In this document: positions 1 through 8,990 of the stretch, piece after piece | Numbering within the stretch: the stretch's first letter is position 1 | How the letters are laid out: each line of letters starts with the position of its first letter | DNA from: an uncultured Prevotellaceae bacterium | Lineage (GTDB): Bacteria; Bacteroidota; Bacteroidia; Bacteroidales; Bacteroidaceae | Assembly (NCBI GenBank): GCA_902774795.1 | Contig: CACYKA010000018.1 | Location: 1 to 49,694, forward strand | Direction of reading: 5' to 3' | Length of the DNA stretch: 49,694 nucleotides | Notes under the pieces: model-generated | The model's input: only the letters and a program-made list of their open reading frames with translations | Told to the model about the DNA's origin: nothing | The model's database searches: none | Program-made: the position numbers and the translations under genes

Positions 1-34
1 GTTGTTTAATCTTTGCAGACGATAGTGGTTTATT

Positions 35-1015
35 ATGACAGAGATAAAAACAGCCAGGGAGAGACTGGCATATATTGAGAAAAAATTCTTCAAGGGAGCT
101 GGCCTTGCAAAGGCGTGCCTGCTGGAGGGTGAGGAACGCAGGGCTTATGTGCTCTCGCAGGTGGAGCGTTTACTATCTACGAAGTATAGTGATTCATCGT
201 TGGGTATGTATTTGTTGGACGCGTTCTGGACAGCAGACGAAGGTAGGAAACCGATAAATAAAACGATCCCTCTGCTGTCGCTGAAGGAGCAGCAGACACT
301 GACAAGTAAGGAAATGAATCATCTGCGACTGATAGTGGAAGTAGCAGGTCTGTGCCACGACCTGGGTTTGCATTTCATGATTGACATAAAAGAGGCCTTC
401 GGCATCAGGGGCAACTTCTGGGTGTCGAACAAGCGACTGGTGGAATGGCTCACAACTACGGAGTATGAACGGATAGCAATGCATGTGGCATATACGTTAA
501 GGAAGCGCGCTATCAATGTGTATATACACGACCATTATCAACCGGCACAGGATGCATTGGCTAGGCTTTTCTCGTCGGAGTACCGCGAATTGGTGCGCGA
601 CCCGGACTGGACGAAAATTCCCCCTCGCGGATATGTGAAGACTATCATTGATGAACTTCTGCGAATAGAGCGGCATTGGCAACGTGGGCGCAAGCTGAAA
701 CTAAACCCTCAGGTTGTGATTCTGCACGATGAGATATACGGTTTTGTGCCCCGTCAGTTTGACAAGGGAGTATTGGAGGCTGCTCAGATACTCTACGATT
801 ACATGGACAAGGAAGTGAAGGACCGGCTGAAAGATGCAGACAAAAACACCATCGCAGATGTATTAGGACGCTTTGCTGACAAAGTCAGCGAGGTGCGTGA
901 GCATCATTTTGGCAAAGGTTGGCTGAGAGACGAATCGCTGGAATTTGCCTATCTGATGGCTCATGCCGAATGGTGTGGGCTGGGATGGTTGAGCGAGGAG
1001 GACGAAGCGCTATGA
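35..1015 (+). CDS. Uncharacterised 326-residue protein
   Basis: No family is recognised. The product is soluble and charged, with no signal peptide or membrane segment. Residues 107-111 read CHDLG, which recalls the HD pair of metal phosphohydrolases, but the other ligands of that fold are not evident, so no function is given. The ATG at 35 is the first in frame. The gene ends in an ATGA overlap with the next one, so the two are almost certainly co-transcribed and translationally coupled. It sits at the edge of an accessory patch with phage-like genes, and its upstream context is outside the window. Confidence 0.7.
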   Translation: MTEIKTARERLAYIEKKFFKGAGLAKACLLEGEERRAYVLSQVERLLSTKYSDSSLGMYLLDAFWTADEGRKPINKTIPLLSLKEQQTLTSKEMNHLRLIVEVAGLCHDLGLHFMIDIKEAFGIRGNFWVSNKRLVEWLTTTEYERIAMHVAYTLRKRAINVYIHDHYQPAQDALARLFSSEYRELVRDPDWTKIPPRGYVKTIIDELLRIERHWQRGRKLKLNPQVVILHDEIYGFVPRQFDKGVLEAAQILYDYMDKEVKDRLKDADKNTIADVLGRFADKVSEVREHHFGKGWLRDESLEFAYLMAHAEWCGLGWLSEEDEAL

Positions 1016-1626
1016 TAAGATATAATCGTAGCTTTTATGCCTCAGCTTCGGAGTGGCTGGAAGCCATCAAGCAAGATAGAGCATGGTTAAGCCAATTGCA
1101 ACAGCTTCAGACCGCAACGCCAGCTGAACTCAAAGAGCAGCATCAGATGGCCTGCAAAAAAATTGAAGAGAGTGAAGCCTATGATTATTGGCACTTCTAT
1201 AAGAAGCAAGTGAATAAGGTGGAGCTTGTGGTTGAAGAACTTTGGGAGGCAGGCAATATATCGCTACCAGGTCAAAGGCCCCTGATTATTTGGATGCTTA
1301 CGATAGAGTGGCTGGAGAACCATAAAAATAACAACAAAGATGTGCTGACAGGCAAATTGTCATCTGAGGAGGCTAAGAAATATTGGAGCCTACTACAAAA
1401 AGCAGGTTTTGTGGATGCCAATTGTCAACTGATGTCAGAAACAACACGCCAGCAGGCGATGTATATCGCAGAGGTCTTTGCTGAAAAATTAGGTATAAAA
1501 TCTAAGTGGAAGCCGTTTGAAAATCTCTGGGGCATCAAGAATCTGGCACAGGAAAAGAATAAATTTATGGAGACAGGTAAATCACCCTCCCGTTCGGAGA
1601 AAATAGATAGGATTTTCGAGAATTAA
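1012..1626 (+). CDS. Uncharacterised 204-residue protein coupled to the preceding gene
   Basis: The reading frame is open further upstream, but the ATG at 1012 overlaps the stop of the previous gene (ATGA), which is the natural start and gives 204 residues. The protein is soluble, rich in Lys, Glu and Trp, and looks helical. It resembles short DUF proteins of Bacteroidales mobile elements, but I cannot name the family with confidence. Its tight coupling to the upstream gene suggests that the two products act together. Confidence 0.72.
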   Translation: MIRYNRSFYASASEWLEAIKQDRAWLSQLQQLQTATPAELKEQHQMACKKIEESEAYDYWHFYKKQVNKVELVVEELWEAGNISLPGQRPLIIWMLTIEWLENHKNNNKDVLTGKLSSEEAKKYWSLLQKAGFVDANCQLMSETTRQQAMYIAEVFAEKLGIKSKWKPFENLWGIKNLAQEKNKFMETGKSPSRSEKIDRIFEN

Positions 1627-1633
1627 TACAACT

Positions 1634-1692
1634 TGCTGATTATCAGCACAAGCGCCCCCTATATAGGAGCTGTTATAGCCCCTATATAGGGG
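1634..1692. promoter_or_regulatory. Operator-like palindromes upstream of the antirepressor
   Basis: Three dyads lie in 59 bases. A 15-base palindrome (TGCTGAT, T, ATCAGCA) is at 1634-1648. The 12-mer CCCCTATATAGG occurs at 1656-1667 and again at 1679-1690, where it extends to a perfect 14-base palindrome (1679-1692). The two copies are 23 bp apart, about two helical turns, and lie just upstream of a promoter-like TACCTTTG at 1714-1721. This is the layout expected of repressor sites for the phage-like module that follows; the repressor itself is not visible. Confidence 0.55.
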
Positions 1693-1713
1693 ATTTTTGT
1701 TTGTAAAAGTCCG

Positions 1714-1721
1714 TACCTTTG
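1714..1721 (+). promoter_or_regulatory. Bacteroidetes -7 box, antirepressor module
   Basis: TACCTTTG followed by CA is a perfect -7 element. No good TTTG lies 19-20 bases upstream, because that position is taken by the 3' half of the palindrome at 1679-1692. This fits a regulated promoter. The leader to the first ATG (1849) would be about 120 bases. Confidence 0.55.
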
Positions 1722-1848
1722 CACCTGCAATCAGAAACGCTGGTTGTAGGTGAATACCTTATTATATTAATTCTGAGTTGAAGCGGAGGAGGATGTTCCC
1801 GGGTAAATGCGCAAAGATTCCAACCTTCTTCTCGCAAAACTCTAAAAA

Positions 1849-2522
1849 ATGCAAAATCAAATTCAGATTTTCAAAAGTAACGTTTTCGGCAAGATTCGTA
1901 CTTGCCAGGTTGACAATCAGATAATGTTCGTCGGCAAAGATGTTGCAAAGGCGCTGGGGTACAGCAATACCCGTAAAGCTCTGCAAGATCATGTAGACGA
2001 AGAGGACAAAAGGGATGGGGTAACGATTCGTGACTCCATCGGAAGCAGGCGAAGGAGTTCAAGCGCTGGGTGACATCGGAAGTACTTCCGCAGATACGCA
2101 TGACGGGCGGCTACATCCCAACCAAGGATGTCAACGGAAATATTCTCTCGGAAGAGGAAATCGTGGAGCGTGCTCACGAAATCATCGGACGCACCCTGCA
2201 AATGCTCAACAGCAAGAGTGAATATTGCCTGACGGCGACGCAGGTGGCTGCATCGTGGGGCATGGACGTGCTGTCGTTCAACAATCTGCTGGCAGGCATG
2301 GGCATCCTGTACCGCAAGGGTGGACGCTGGCAGCTGAACGACGAACTGCAAGGACGTGGACTGGCCGAGGTTCGCAATTTCATCTACTACAGCCTCAATG
2401 GTAAGTATCGCACAAAGCGCTATCTGGTTTGGACGCAGGAGGGAATCGACTTCCTCAACATGGCCGTCCGCAAGATGCCAAGAAATTTTACAGCTAATAT
2501 TCAACTTAATCTCGAATTCTAA
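1849..2522 (+). pseudogene. Phage antirepressor (BRO-N + KilA C-terminal domain), split by an internal deletion
   Basis: The first 60 residues from 1849 are a BRO-N start (VGKDVAKALGYSNT, then DHVDEEDK). The frame then shifts and stops at 2073. In the next frame the text resumes as AKEFKRWVTSEVLPQIR, the conserved end of BRO-N, followed by a KilA-C/ANT-type domain to 2522. Known BRO-N domains have roughly 20-25 residues between these points, so a short segment is missing and the frame is lost. A GTG at 2070 overlaps the stop (GTGA) and has GAAGGAG upstream, so the C-terminal half could still be made as a separate 150-residue protein. Full-length relatives act as DNA-binding antirepressors in phages and mobile elements. 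Confidence 0.8.
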
Positions 2523-2526
2523 TACT

Positions 2527-2955
2527 ATGAGCGTACACATTATTTATTACAAGGACGGGGCGAAAATGATGCGCCCTGTCCTCACAAAAGAGGAGTATCT
2601 GACATTGCGTAACAGCGAACAGCAGAAGACTGTCCTGAAGGCCGTCAGAGAGGGTGACGAGAAGCAGAAACGTCGTCTGATGCAGATGAACTATTCTTGC
2701 CTGCCTAATGAAGACGGCACACTGAAAGGTTCGAAGACCATGAGCACCACAGTAGGCATGGACATCGACCACATCGAGGCAGAAAAGATGCTGCCACTGA
2801 AGGAACGCATACTTGCGAAGAAAGACGGACTGGGTCTGCAGATGTTGGAAGAGAGTGCCCGAGGGGGCGGCTATCACCTGGTATTCAAGCGCCGTCCGGA
2901 GCTGTCGCAAGAGGAAAACCTGAAATGGGCAAGTGAACTGAAATCTTCGAGATAA
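2527..2955 (+). pseudogene. VirE_N (BT4734/BF3469-type) domain, 5' fragment
   Basis: The ATG at 2527 opens 142 residues typical of the VirE N-terminal/BT4734 domain at the front of Bacteroidales mobile-element replication proteins (SKTMSTTVGMDIDHIEAEKM, GGGYHLVFKR, then NLKWASEL). After WASEL the frame runs out at a TAA. The adjoining frame continues as EIFEIKGVKGE, which is how the intact domain ends. A middle piece, judged at some tens of codons, appears to have been deleted. The fragment belongs with the DUF3987 gene just downstream. Confidence 0.75.
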
Positions 2956-2960
2956 AGGGA

Positions 2961-4748
2961 GTGAAAGGGGAGTGTGAGAGGAGTGAGAATGGAGTGAAAG
3001 GGAATGAAATTCCTGAAATCCATGAATCCGTAAGTCCGGCTTTGTTTCCAACTGATTTCAAGGGCTTGCCTTATACTGAAATCATCGCTGAATACTGGCG
3101 CAGGACGGGTGGCGAGCCTACTGAGGGTGAGCGTAACAAGCGACTCCACAAACTGGCGGCAAACCTGCGTGCCATCTGCGATGACTCCGAAGAATGGCTA
3201 TTGGAGGTGATGCCCCGATTCGGCCTCTCTGAACAGGAGATAAAGAGCATCATCCATTCTGCTTGCAAGGAACCTACCAAAGGCTCGCGTACAATGGATC
3301 AGATTGTTGATGCGTTGACAAGCAACGTTGACGTTAACGATAACCTTAACCTTAACGATAACGAAAACGAAGAACTGTCAACTTTCAACTCTCAACTTTC
3401 AACTCGAAAGATGCCTCAAGGTGTTCGTGAATCTATCGCTGCCGTAGGGCCTCAGTTGGCAATGCCTGTGGTGACGGCTATCTGCCCTTGCATCGGAGCG
3501 CTGGCAACAGGTGTGACACTCGACGTTCATGGTCAGAAAAAAGGACTTAACCTCATCGCCTACATCGCAGGTGACTTTGCCTCAGGCAAGGGAAACATAG
3601 ACCCTGTGGTGGATGCGTGGATGAGTGAGGTGCGTGCTCTCGACAAGATGTACCAGATGCAGGAGGATGAATGGCGCGCCAGAAAACGTGCTGCCAAAAA
3701 CAAGAAGGAGCAACCCGAAGAGCCCAAGTTGCCTGTGCGCTGTCTGACGCTGAACAACACTGTTGCCAATCTTGCAGAACGACTGGCTAATACCGAGGGC
3801 AAGCATGCCTTTTCGTTTACGCCTGAAGCTGACACGGTGGCGCAGAAATGGAAGTCCTCGCTGAGCGATTTTTCTGTCATGCTGCGTCAGTCATACGACG
3901 GAACAAAGTATGAGCGTGAGGCTCGTTCGGCAGAGGCGGTGAATGTGCATATCGAAAGGCTGTTGTGGAACGTCTGCATGTGCGGAACGCCTGATGCCCT
4001 CTATCGCGTGGTGAATAACTACACGGACGGTTTTCAGAGCCGTATTGCTATTGCCCGCACTCCCGACAACACCTTTGCGCCCTTGGAGGACAAGCCATAC
4101 GTGCTGACCGAAAGACAGACGGAACACATACAGCAGATAGCACATTTGCTGCCCCTGATGCAAGGTGAAATTGTTTTGCCGAAACTTGAAGCCAAGGGAC
4201 GTGAGTGGGTGGAACGCATCCGTATCGAGACGATGATGAATGATGATAAGGTACGTGCCCGCCAGCGTTTCCGCGTATGCGTGACGGCACAGAGAATGAC
4301 CTGCTGCCTGATGCTCTGCAAGGTATGCGAGACGCTTATCCAGAAGCATGGTCTCAGTGGTGCGGAAAGTCGCCTGAAGCAGTACCCGAACTTATGGAAG
4401 GAGATGCTCTTGAGGGCACAGACACCGCAGATGCTGGAGGCGTATGACGTGATTGCCGACTCACTCTTGGAGAATGCCCTGCATTTCTTCCGCGACCGCA
4501 TAGAGAATGCCTTTGCAAGTCGTGACTATGCAGGCTATCGGAACGGTGAGCGTCTGAAACGAGGCAAGAACGACTCCATCTACAATCGCCTGGATATGCT
4601 GTTTACCTTCGAGCAAGCCACCCAGCACAGCATCGCCATTAAGGGTGCCGGAGTCACTCACAACAGTGTCCGACAGATGCTGAAAAACTGGGGCAAGCAG
4701 GGTCTCGTGGTACTTACTGACGAAGGAAAGTACAGGAAAATGAAATAA
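2961..4748 (+). CDS. DUF3987-type ATPase/primase-like protein, separated from its VirE_N domain
   Basis: Starting at GTG 2961 this gives 595 residues. Residues 30-115 resemble the linker and primase-C-type region (EIIAEYWRRTGG, RFGLSEQEIKSIIHSACKE). A DUF3987 helicase/ATPase-like domain follows, with a Walker A-like GDFASGKGN near residue 204 and a C-terminal winged-helix-like part (NSVRQMLKNWGKQGLV). Intact relatives are single proteins carrying VirE_N at the front and are found on integrative elements. Codons before 2961 remain open in this frame and encode the end of VirE_N, so this is the 3' part of a broken gene. It may still be translated from the GTG or another internal start. The linker contains a heptamer array at 3377-3404. 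Confidence 0.78.
   Translation: MKGECERSENGVKGNEIPEIHESVSPALFPTDFKGLPYTEIIAEYWRRTGGEPTEGERNKRLHKLAANLRAICDDSEEWLLEVMPRFGLSEQEIKSIIHSACKEPTKGSRTMDQIVDALTSNVDVNDNLNLNDNENEELSTFNSQLSTRKMPQGVRESIAAVGPQLAMPVVTAICPCIGALATGVTLDVHGQKKGLNLIAYIAGDFASGKGNIDPVVDAWMSEVRALDKMYQMQEDEWRARKRAAKNKKEQPEEPKLPVRCLTLNNTVANLAERLANTEGKHAFSFTPEADTVAQKWKSSLSDFSVMLRQSYDGTKYEREARSAEAVNVHIERLLWNVCMCGTPDALYRVVNNYTDGFQSRIAIARTPDNTFAPLEDKPYVLTERQTEHIQQIAHLLPLMQGEIVLPKLEAKGREWVERIRIETMMNDDKVRARQRFRVCVTAQRMTCCLMLCKVCETLIQKHGLSGAESRLKQYPNLWKEMLLRAQTPQMLEAYDVIADSLLENALHFFRDRIENAFASRDYAGYRNGERLKRGKNDSIYNRLDMLFTFEQATQHSIAIKGAGVTHNSVRQMLKNWGKQGLVVLTDEGKYRKMK
3377..3404 (+). repeat. Heptamer array, 4 units of nTCAACT, inside a gene
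   Basis: Four back-to-back 7-base units of the form nTCAACT lie in the linker of the DUF3987 gene and are translated as LSTFNSQLST. The period is 7 bases, not a multiple of 3, so three units make one seven-residue peptide repeat. Confidence 0.85.
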
Positions 4749-4794
4749 TGAAATAATGAAATTGGTCAAAATGGTCAAGGTCATTTTGGTCATT

Positions 4795-4836
4795 TTCAAT
4801 ATTCAATGTTCAATATTCAATGTTCAATGTTCAATG
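4795..4836 (+). repeat. Heptamer array, 6 units of TTCAATR
   Basis: Six perfect-period units alternate between TTCAATA and TTCAATG. The last unit contains the ATG (4834-4836) that is the likely start of the following gene. Just upstream (4741-4794) the sequence is also low in complexity, with repeated AATGAAAT and GGTCA words. Confidence 0.88.
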
Positions 4837-5226
4837 ATAAACATCGATAACAATCAAGAATGCTTTGTGCAGCTCTGGCGTTTGCTGGAGCGCACAAGGC
4901 GCCTCCTCGGAGGTCAGTATAAGCGCTTCTGCATACGCAACGTGTTGAAGACGTGGTTCGGCTACGAAGCAAATGATAGTTTTATTTGGGAGGTGTGCCG
5001 TCAGGTAACACTGTTGCTAGACGAAGACAACCCTATCTGCGGAAATGATTTTCTGCCGCTGCCGTCGCTTTATCCGCGCAAGCACCGCGAACTACTGCGT
5101 GCCATAGTGTCGGTAAAGACAGGCATCAGCATACGCAAGGTGAACCTCAAAGCCCTCGACAAAGCCTACAGCATAGCGTTTCCAAACAGCACACCGATAG
5201 ATGTGAGTAAGAAGGGGAAGAGGTAA
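4834..5226 (+). CDS. Small uncharacterised protein, 130 residues
   Basis: The frame is open from an ATG at 4756, but its first 26 codons would translate low-complexity sequence and the heptamer array. The ATG at 4834, inside the last repeat unit, begins ordinary protein sequence and is preferred. The product is basic and soluble (RLLGGQYKRFCIRNVLKTWFGYE, C-terminal KKGKR tail). It lies 85 bases after the DUF3987 gene and probably belongs to the same mobile module. The family is not recognised. Confidence 0.6.
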   Translation: MINIDNNQECFVQLWRLLERTRRLLGGQYKRFCIRNVLKTWFGYEANDSFIWEVCRQVTLLLDEDNPICGNDFLPLPSLYPRKHRELLRAIVSVKTGISIRKVNLKALDKAYSIAFPNSTPIDVSKKGKR

Positions 5227-5236
5227 CCTTTCACCT

Positions 5237-5815
5237 TCATATCCCCAGTCCGGCTTCGAATTGGTTGTTTCCTATGAGACTGCAGAAATACTCGTGGAGC
5301 CTGGTGTCGTCGTCGAGTTCAGGATGGAAAGAGGTGGCGAGCTGGTTTCCCTGAAGGGCTGCAACAACGTGGCCGTCAACTTCTGACAGGACATGACAGT
5401 CGTGACTCAGCACCTCTTCTATATATGGCGCACGGATGAACGTCATGGGCATATCATCACCAACCCACACAACCTTACCCCGCGTATGGAAACTGCCGAG
5501 CTGGCGACCGTAGGCATTGCGGCGCACACGGATGTCCATCGTGCCAAGATGATCTTCTGAAAGAAGTATCATACCAGCGCAGGTACCGAAGACTGGCAGC
5601 CCGTTAAGGATAGCCTGACGTATGGGCTCGTAAAGTCCAAGTTCCTTAAGCAAACGCATCTGGACCGTACTCTCACCGCCAGGCAGTATGAGAGCATCCT
5701 TCTCCTGCTGCCAGTCTCGGTACTGGCGTATCTCGAATGATTCTACGCCAAGCTGCTGAAGCTTGTGTTCGTGTTCTATGAATGCCCCTTGCAGGGCCAA
5801 AACTGCTATCTTCAT
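5237..5815 (-). CDS. pdxT: Pyridoxal 5'-phosphate synthase, glutaminase subunit PdxT
   Basis: PdxT hydrolyses glutamine and channels ammonia to PdxS for PLP synthesis in the cytoplasm. The 192 residues show the class-I glutaminase features: PGGEST at 45-50, the nucleophile in FGTCAGM (Cys79), and His164 and Glu166 in FHPEL. The length is normal. It is the last gene of the eleven-gene sulfur operon, 39 bases after pdxS, separated by a heptamer array. Its C-terminus, QFEAGLGI, ends in the same seven residues as the serine acetyltransferase two genes upstream. That tail is not part of the catalytic domain and looks like a CysK-docking peptide. Confidence 0.97.
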   Translation of the reverse strand: MKIAVLALQGAFIEHEHKLQQLGVESFEIRQYRDWQQEKDALILPGGESTVQMRLLKELGLYEPIRQAILNGLPVFGTCAGMILLSEDHLGTMDIRVRRNAYGRQLGSFHTRGKVVWVGDDMPMTFIRAPYIEEVLSHDCHVLSEVDGHVVAALQGNQLATSFHPELDDDTRLHEYFCSLIGNNQFEAGLGI

Positions 5816-5829
5816 ATCCTTATCTCTTC

Positions 5830-5854
5830 CATCTTACATCTTACTTCTTCCCTC

Positions 5855-5857
<3 letters not shown>
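5830..5857 (-). repeat. Heptamer array between pdxS and pdxT
   Basis: Four units of 7 bases (plus strand CATCTTA twice, then CTTCTTC and CCTCTTA). The pdxS stop codon (5855-5857) lies in the last unit, and the array fills most of the gap to pdxT. Confidence 0.8.
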
Positions 5858-6727
<870 letters not shown>

Positions 6728-6789
6728 CTTTTGTGTGTTTAGTGATTCTTTATATATTGATAGTTTTTTTTGTTTTGGTGAGCAGCGGT

Positions 6790-7707
6790 TTATATTCCCA
6801 GTCCTGCTTCGAAATGCATTTCCACAGCCTTTCGCTGTTGTATGCGCGAACATGGTGCCACGCTGTTGGTTATCCAGATATTACCGCCTATCACGGAGTC
6901 GTGGCCGATGGTGATGCGGCCCAGGATGCTGGCGTTGGAATAGATGGTGACATTATCCTCGATGATGGGATGACGAGGGATGTTGAGCATATTTCCGTCA
7001 GCGTCTTTCTTGAAGCTCTTGGAACCCAGCGTCACACCCTGATACAGCGTCACATGATTGCCTATTATACATGTTTCGCCTATAACTACACCCGTGCCGT
7101 GATCAATGGCGAAGTACTCACCTATTTGCGCCCCGGGATGAATGTCGATACCAGTCTCTGAGTGTGCCAGTTCTGTGATGATACGCGGAATTACAGGCAC
7201 CTTCAATTCATGCAGTTTGTGGGCAACGCGATAGTGCGTCATTGTGCTGGTCACGGGATAGCTGAAGATAATCTCACCATAGTTGATGGCAGCAGGGTCG
7301 TTGTCGAACATGGCCTGCACGTCGGTATAGAGCAACCGTTTGATTTCAGGCAGCGCATCGATAAGCTGCAATGCCAGGTCTCTGGCCTTATCCTGTACCT
7401 GTTGCCTCGACGTGACGGACTCACCTTTCTCCCCAAACTGCAGGCCATAGGATATCTGTCGTGTCAACGTCTGAAACAGATCTTCCATGTGGACGCCAAT
7501 GTTGTAAGAACGGATGGTCTCATGGCACTGACGCTTGTTGAAGTAGTCAGGAAAGATGATGCTCTTTACCAAGCTGATGATTTTCTTAACCTGTTCTACA
7601 GAGGGGAGTGATGCCTCCGTCTGTGGCATCATGCTCACTTCCTGTTCCGTTTGGCGTGATAGCTGACGAACATTACGTTCAAGTATTTCTATAGTATTTG
7701 TGTTCAT
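6790..7707 (-). CDS. epsC: Serine O-acetyltransferase (EpsC type)
   Basis: It makes O-acetylserine from serine and acetyl-CoA, the carbon acceptor for cysteine synthesis. The 305 residues have a helical N-terminal domain, then [16 protein letters not shown] (catalytic-site His and Asp) and a left-handed beta-helix of hexapeptide repeats ([25 protein letters not shown], given here only as landmarks at about residues 207-231). The C-terminus FEAGLGI matches the pattern of the E. coli CysE tail (FEYGDGI), whose terminal Ile plugs the CysK active site. The gene is 14 bases after the JAMM peptidase gene in the operon. No CysK gene is in the window. Confidence 0.95.
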   Translation of the reverse strand: MNTNTIEILERNVRQLSRQTEQEVSMMPQTEASLPSVEQVKKIISLVKSIIFPDYFNKRQCHETIRSYNIGVHMEDLFQTLTRQISYGLQFGEKGESVTSRQQVQDKARDLALQLIDALPEIKRLLYTDVQAMFDNDPAAINYGEIIFSYPVTSTMTHYRVAHKLHELKVPVIPRIITELAHSETGIDIHPGAQIGEYFAIDHGTGVVIGETCIIGNHVTLYQGVTLGSKSFKKDADGNMLNIPRHPIIEDNVTIYSNASILGRITIGHDSVIGGNIWITNSVAPCSRIQQRKAVEMHFEAGLGI

Positions 7708-7721
7708 AACAAATGCCTTGA

Positions 7722-8120
7722 TTAAAGGTGTGTCTCCTTGTCCACGACTTCGCCATTCAGTATTTTGAAGGAATTAAGATGTACCCCCTCATGCAGCGAC
7801 AGAATGGCGTATCGTATATTGGGGTCATTGGCCAGGCGCAGGTCTTCCTGTGAAGGACGTGAAGGAGAAGCCGGATGGCTGTGCCAGTTAGCGAGAATCT
7901 TCAGGCCTTTACTGCGAGCATACTTTAATGCAGCAAACTGGTCTTTCGGAGCAAATGAGAAATGTTCCGGAGAGTGGTCAATGTTCTCCATCCAGTAGTT
8001 CTCAGTCACCACATCACCGTCCGCGCCGCTGGTACCCAGCAGGTACCCACATGTTTCGTTGGGAGCATCCTGCCGGGCCTGGCCTATCAATTCATCTATA
8101 ACAATCTGTGGTATCTTCAT
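7722..8120 (-). CDS. JAMM/Mov34 metallopeptidase, Mec/QbsD/HcyD-like
   Basis: A 132-residue stand-alone JAMM domain. The zinc ligands are visible as Glu22 (NETCGYLLG) and the WHSHPASPSRPSQED motif (His80, His82, Asp93). Small prokaryotic JAMM enzymes next to a ThiS-like carrier and a MoeB-like E1 either release an amino acid from the carrier C-terminus (Mec with CysO) or trim residues after the Gly-Gly end (QbsD, HcyD). Here the carrier two genes upstream ends GGG-CQIDN, so a trimming role is likely. It overlaps nothing and is followed closely by epsC. Confidence 0.92.
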   Translation of the reverse strand: MKIPQIVIDELIGQARQDAPNETCGYLLGTSGADGDVVTENYWMENIDHSPEHFSFAPKDQFAALKYARSKGLKILANWHSHPASPSRPSQEDLRLANDPNIRYAILSLHEGVHLNSFKILNGEVVDKETHL

Positions 8121-8121
8121 T

Positions 8122-8156
8122 AATTATGAATTATGAATTGTGAATTATGAATTATG
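8122..8156 (-). repeat. Heptamer array, 5 units of AATTATG
   Basis: Five units, four identical and one AATTGTG, lie between the MoeB-like and JAMM genes. The array encodes the last residues (HNS) and the stop codon of the MoeB-like gene, so it has grown into, or defines, the end of that gene. Confidence 0.9.
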
Positions 8157-8957
8157 TTTAAGGTCGCAAGTACCCAATTCGTAATCTATCAGATGGTCGA
8201 TGGTGGGACTGCTGCCGCAGATTGGGCATGTGTCACGATGCTTCACGGCAACAGTACGGAACTGCATGGTCTTGGCGTCAAATGTTAGAAGGCGGTTGGT
8301 CAACAGCTCCCCTACCCCTGTAAAATATTTCAGAGTCTCTGCAGCCTGTATGGTGCCGAGCATACCTGCAATGGCACCCAATACGCCTGCCTGACTACAG
8401 GTCGGCACAGCACCTACTGGTGGCGGTTCCTTGAACATACAACGGTAGCAGGCCGTACCTGGAAGATGGGTGAACGTCTGCCCATTGAAACGCAGGATGC
8501 CACCATGAGAGAAGGGCTTGCCTGCCATCACGCATGCATCATTGATGAGGAACTTCACGGGGAAGTTATCGGTGCCGTCAACAATGAAGTCGTACTCCTT
8601 TATGATGTCGAGTGCATTCGACGAGTCAAGAAACTCATAGTATGTATCAACCTTTACGTCGGGATTTATGGCTTCTATCTTCTCCTTGGCACTCTTTACT
8701 TTCGGAATGCCGACATCCTTTGTGAAGTGAATCACCTGACGCTGCAGGTTTGACAAATCAACCACGTCGGCATCGATAATTCCTATTCGTCCTATACCAG
8801 CCGCTGCAAGGTAGAGCGATACTGGAGCACCCAGACCGCCGGCACCGACTACGAGCACTCGGGCATTCAGAATCTTTTCCTGCCCCTCTACCCCTACGTC
8901 CTGCAACAGGATATGCCGCGAATAACGTTGTATCTGTTCTTCTGTAAAATCAATCAT
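8145..8957 (-). CDS. E1-like adenylyltransferase, MoeB/ThiF family
   Basis: It activates the C-terminal glycine of a ubiquitin-like sulfur carrier as acyl-adenylate, so that sulfur can be added. The ATG at 8957 gives 270 residues; an upstream TTG lies in the repeat array and is not preferred. Visible are the nucleotide loop VVGAGGLGAPV, DADVVDLSNLQRQ, the TDNFPVKFLIND helix, the catalytic-Cys loop VPTCSQAGVLG, and two zinc CxxC pairs (CYRC and CPIC). There is no C-terminal rhodanese domain, so sulfur must come from a separate donor, which the operon offers as TusA-like and DsrE-like proteins and a cysteine desulfurase. Confidence 0.94.
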   Translation of the reverse strand: MIDFTEEQIQRYSRHILLQDVGVEGQEKILNARVLVVGAGGLGAPVSLYLAAAGIGRIGIIDADVVDLSNLQRQVIHFTKDVGIPKVKSAKEKIEAINPDVKVDTYYEFLDSSNALDIIKEYDFIVDGTDNFPVKFLINDACVMAGKPFSHGGILRFNGQTFTHLPGTACYRCMFKEPPPVGAVPTCSQAGVLGAIAGMLGTIQAAETLKYFTGVGELLTNRLLTFDAKTMQFRTVAVKHRDTCPICGSSPTIDHLIDYELGTCDLKHNS

Positions 8958-8962
8958 AATTG

Positions 8963-8990
8963 TCAATTTTCAATTTTCAATTATCAATTT
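8963..8990 (-). repeat. Heptamer array, 4 units of TCAATTW, over the carrier stop codon
   Basis: Four units (plus strand TCAATTT or TCAATTA). The stop codon of the sulfur-carrier gene (8977-8979) and its last residues after GGGC are encoded by the array. Confidence 0.88.

Noticed and set aside
2030-2221. A short third-frame ORF over the antirepressor
   Set aside because: It is frame noise from the split gene and does not match BRO or KilA sequence.
2945-3020. Purine-rich GGAGTGA-type repeats after the VirE_N fragment as another heptamer array
   Set aside because: Spacing is irregular (10-12 bases), so it does not belong to the 7-bp family.
1849-4748. Programmed -1 ribosomal frameshifting joining the broken genes
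   Set aside because: No slippery heptamer or downstream structure is evident at either junction, and family residues are missing, so a frameshift alone would not restore the domains.
1-5226. A complete prophage or integrative element
   Set aside because: No integrase, attachment repeat, capsid or mobilisation genes are seen; only a fragmentary module is supported.
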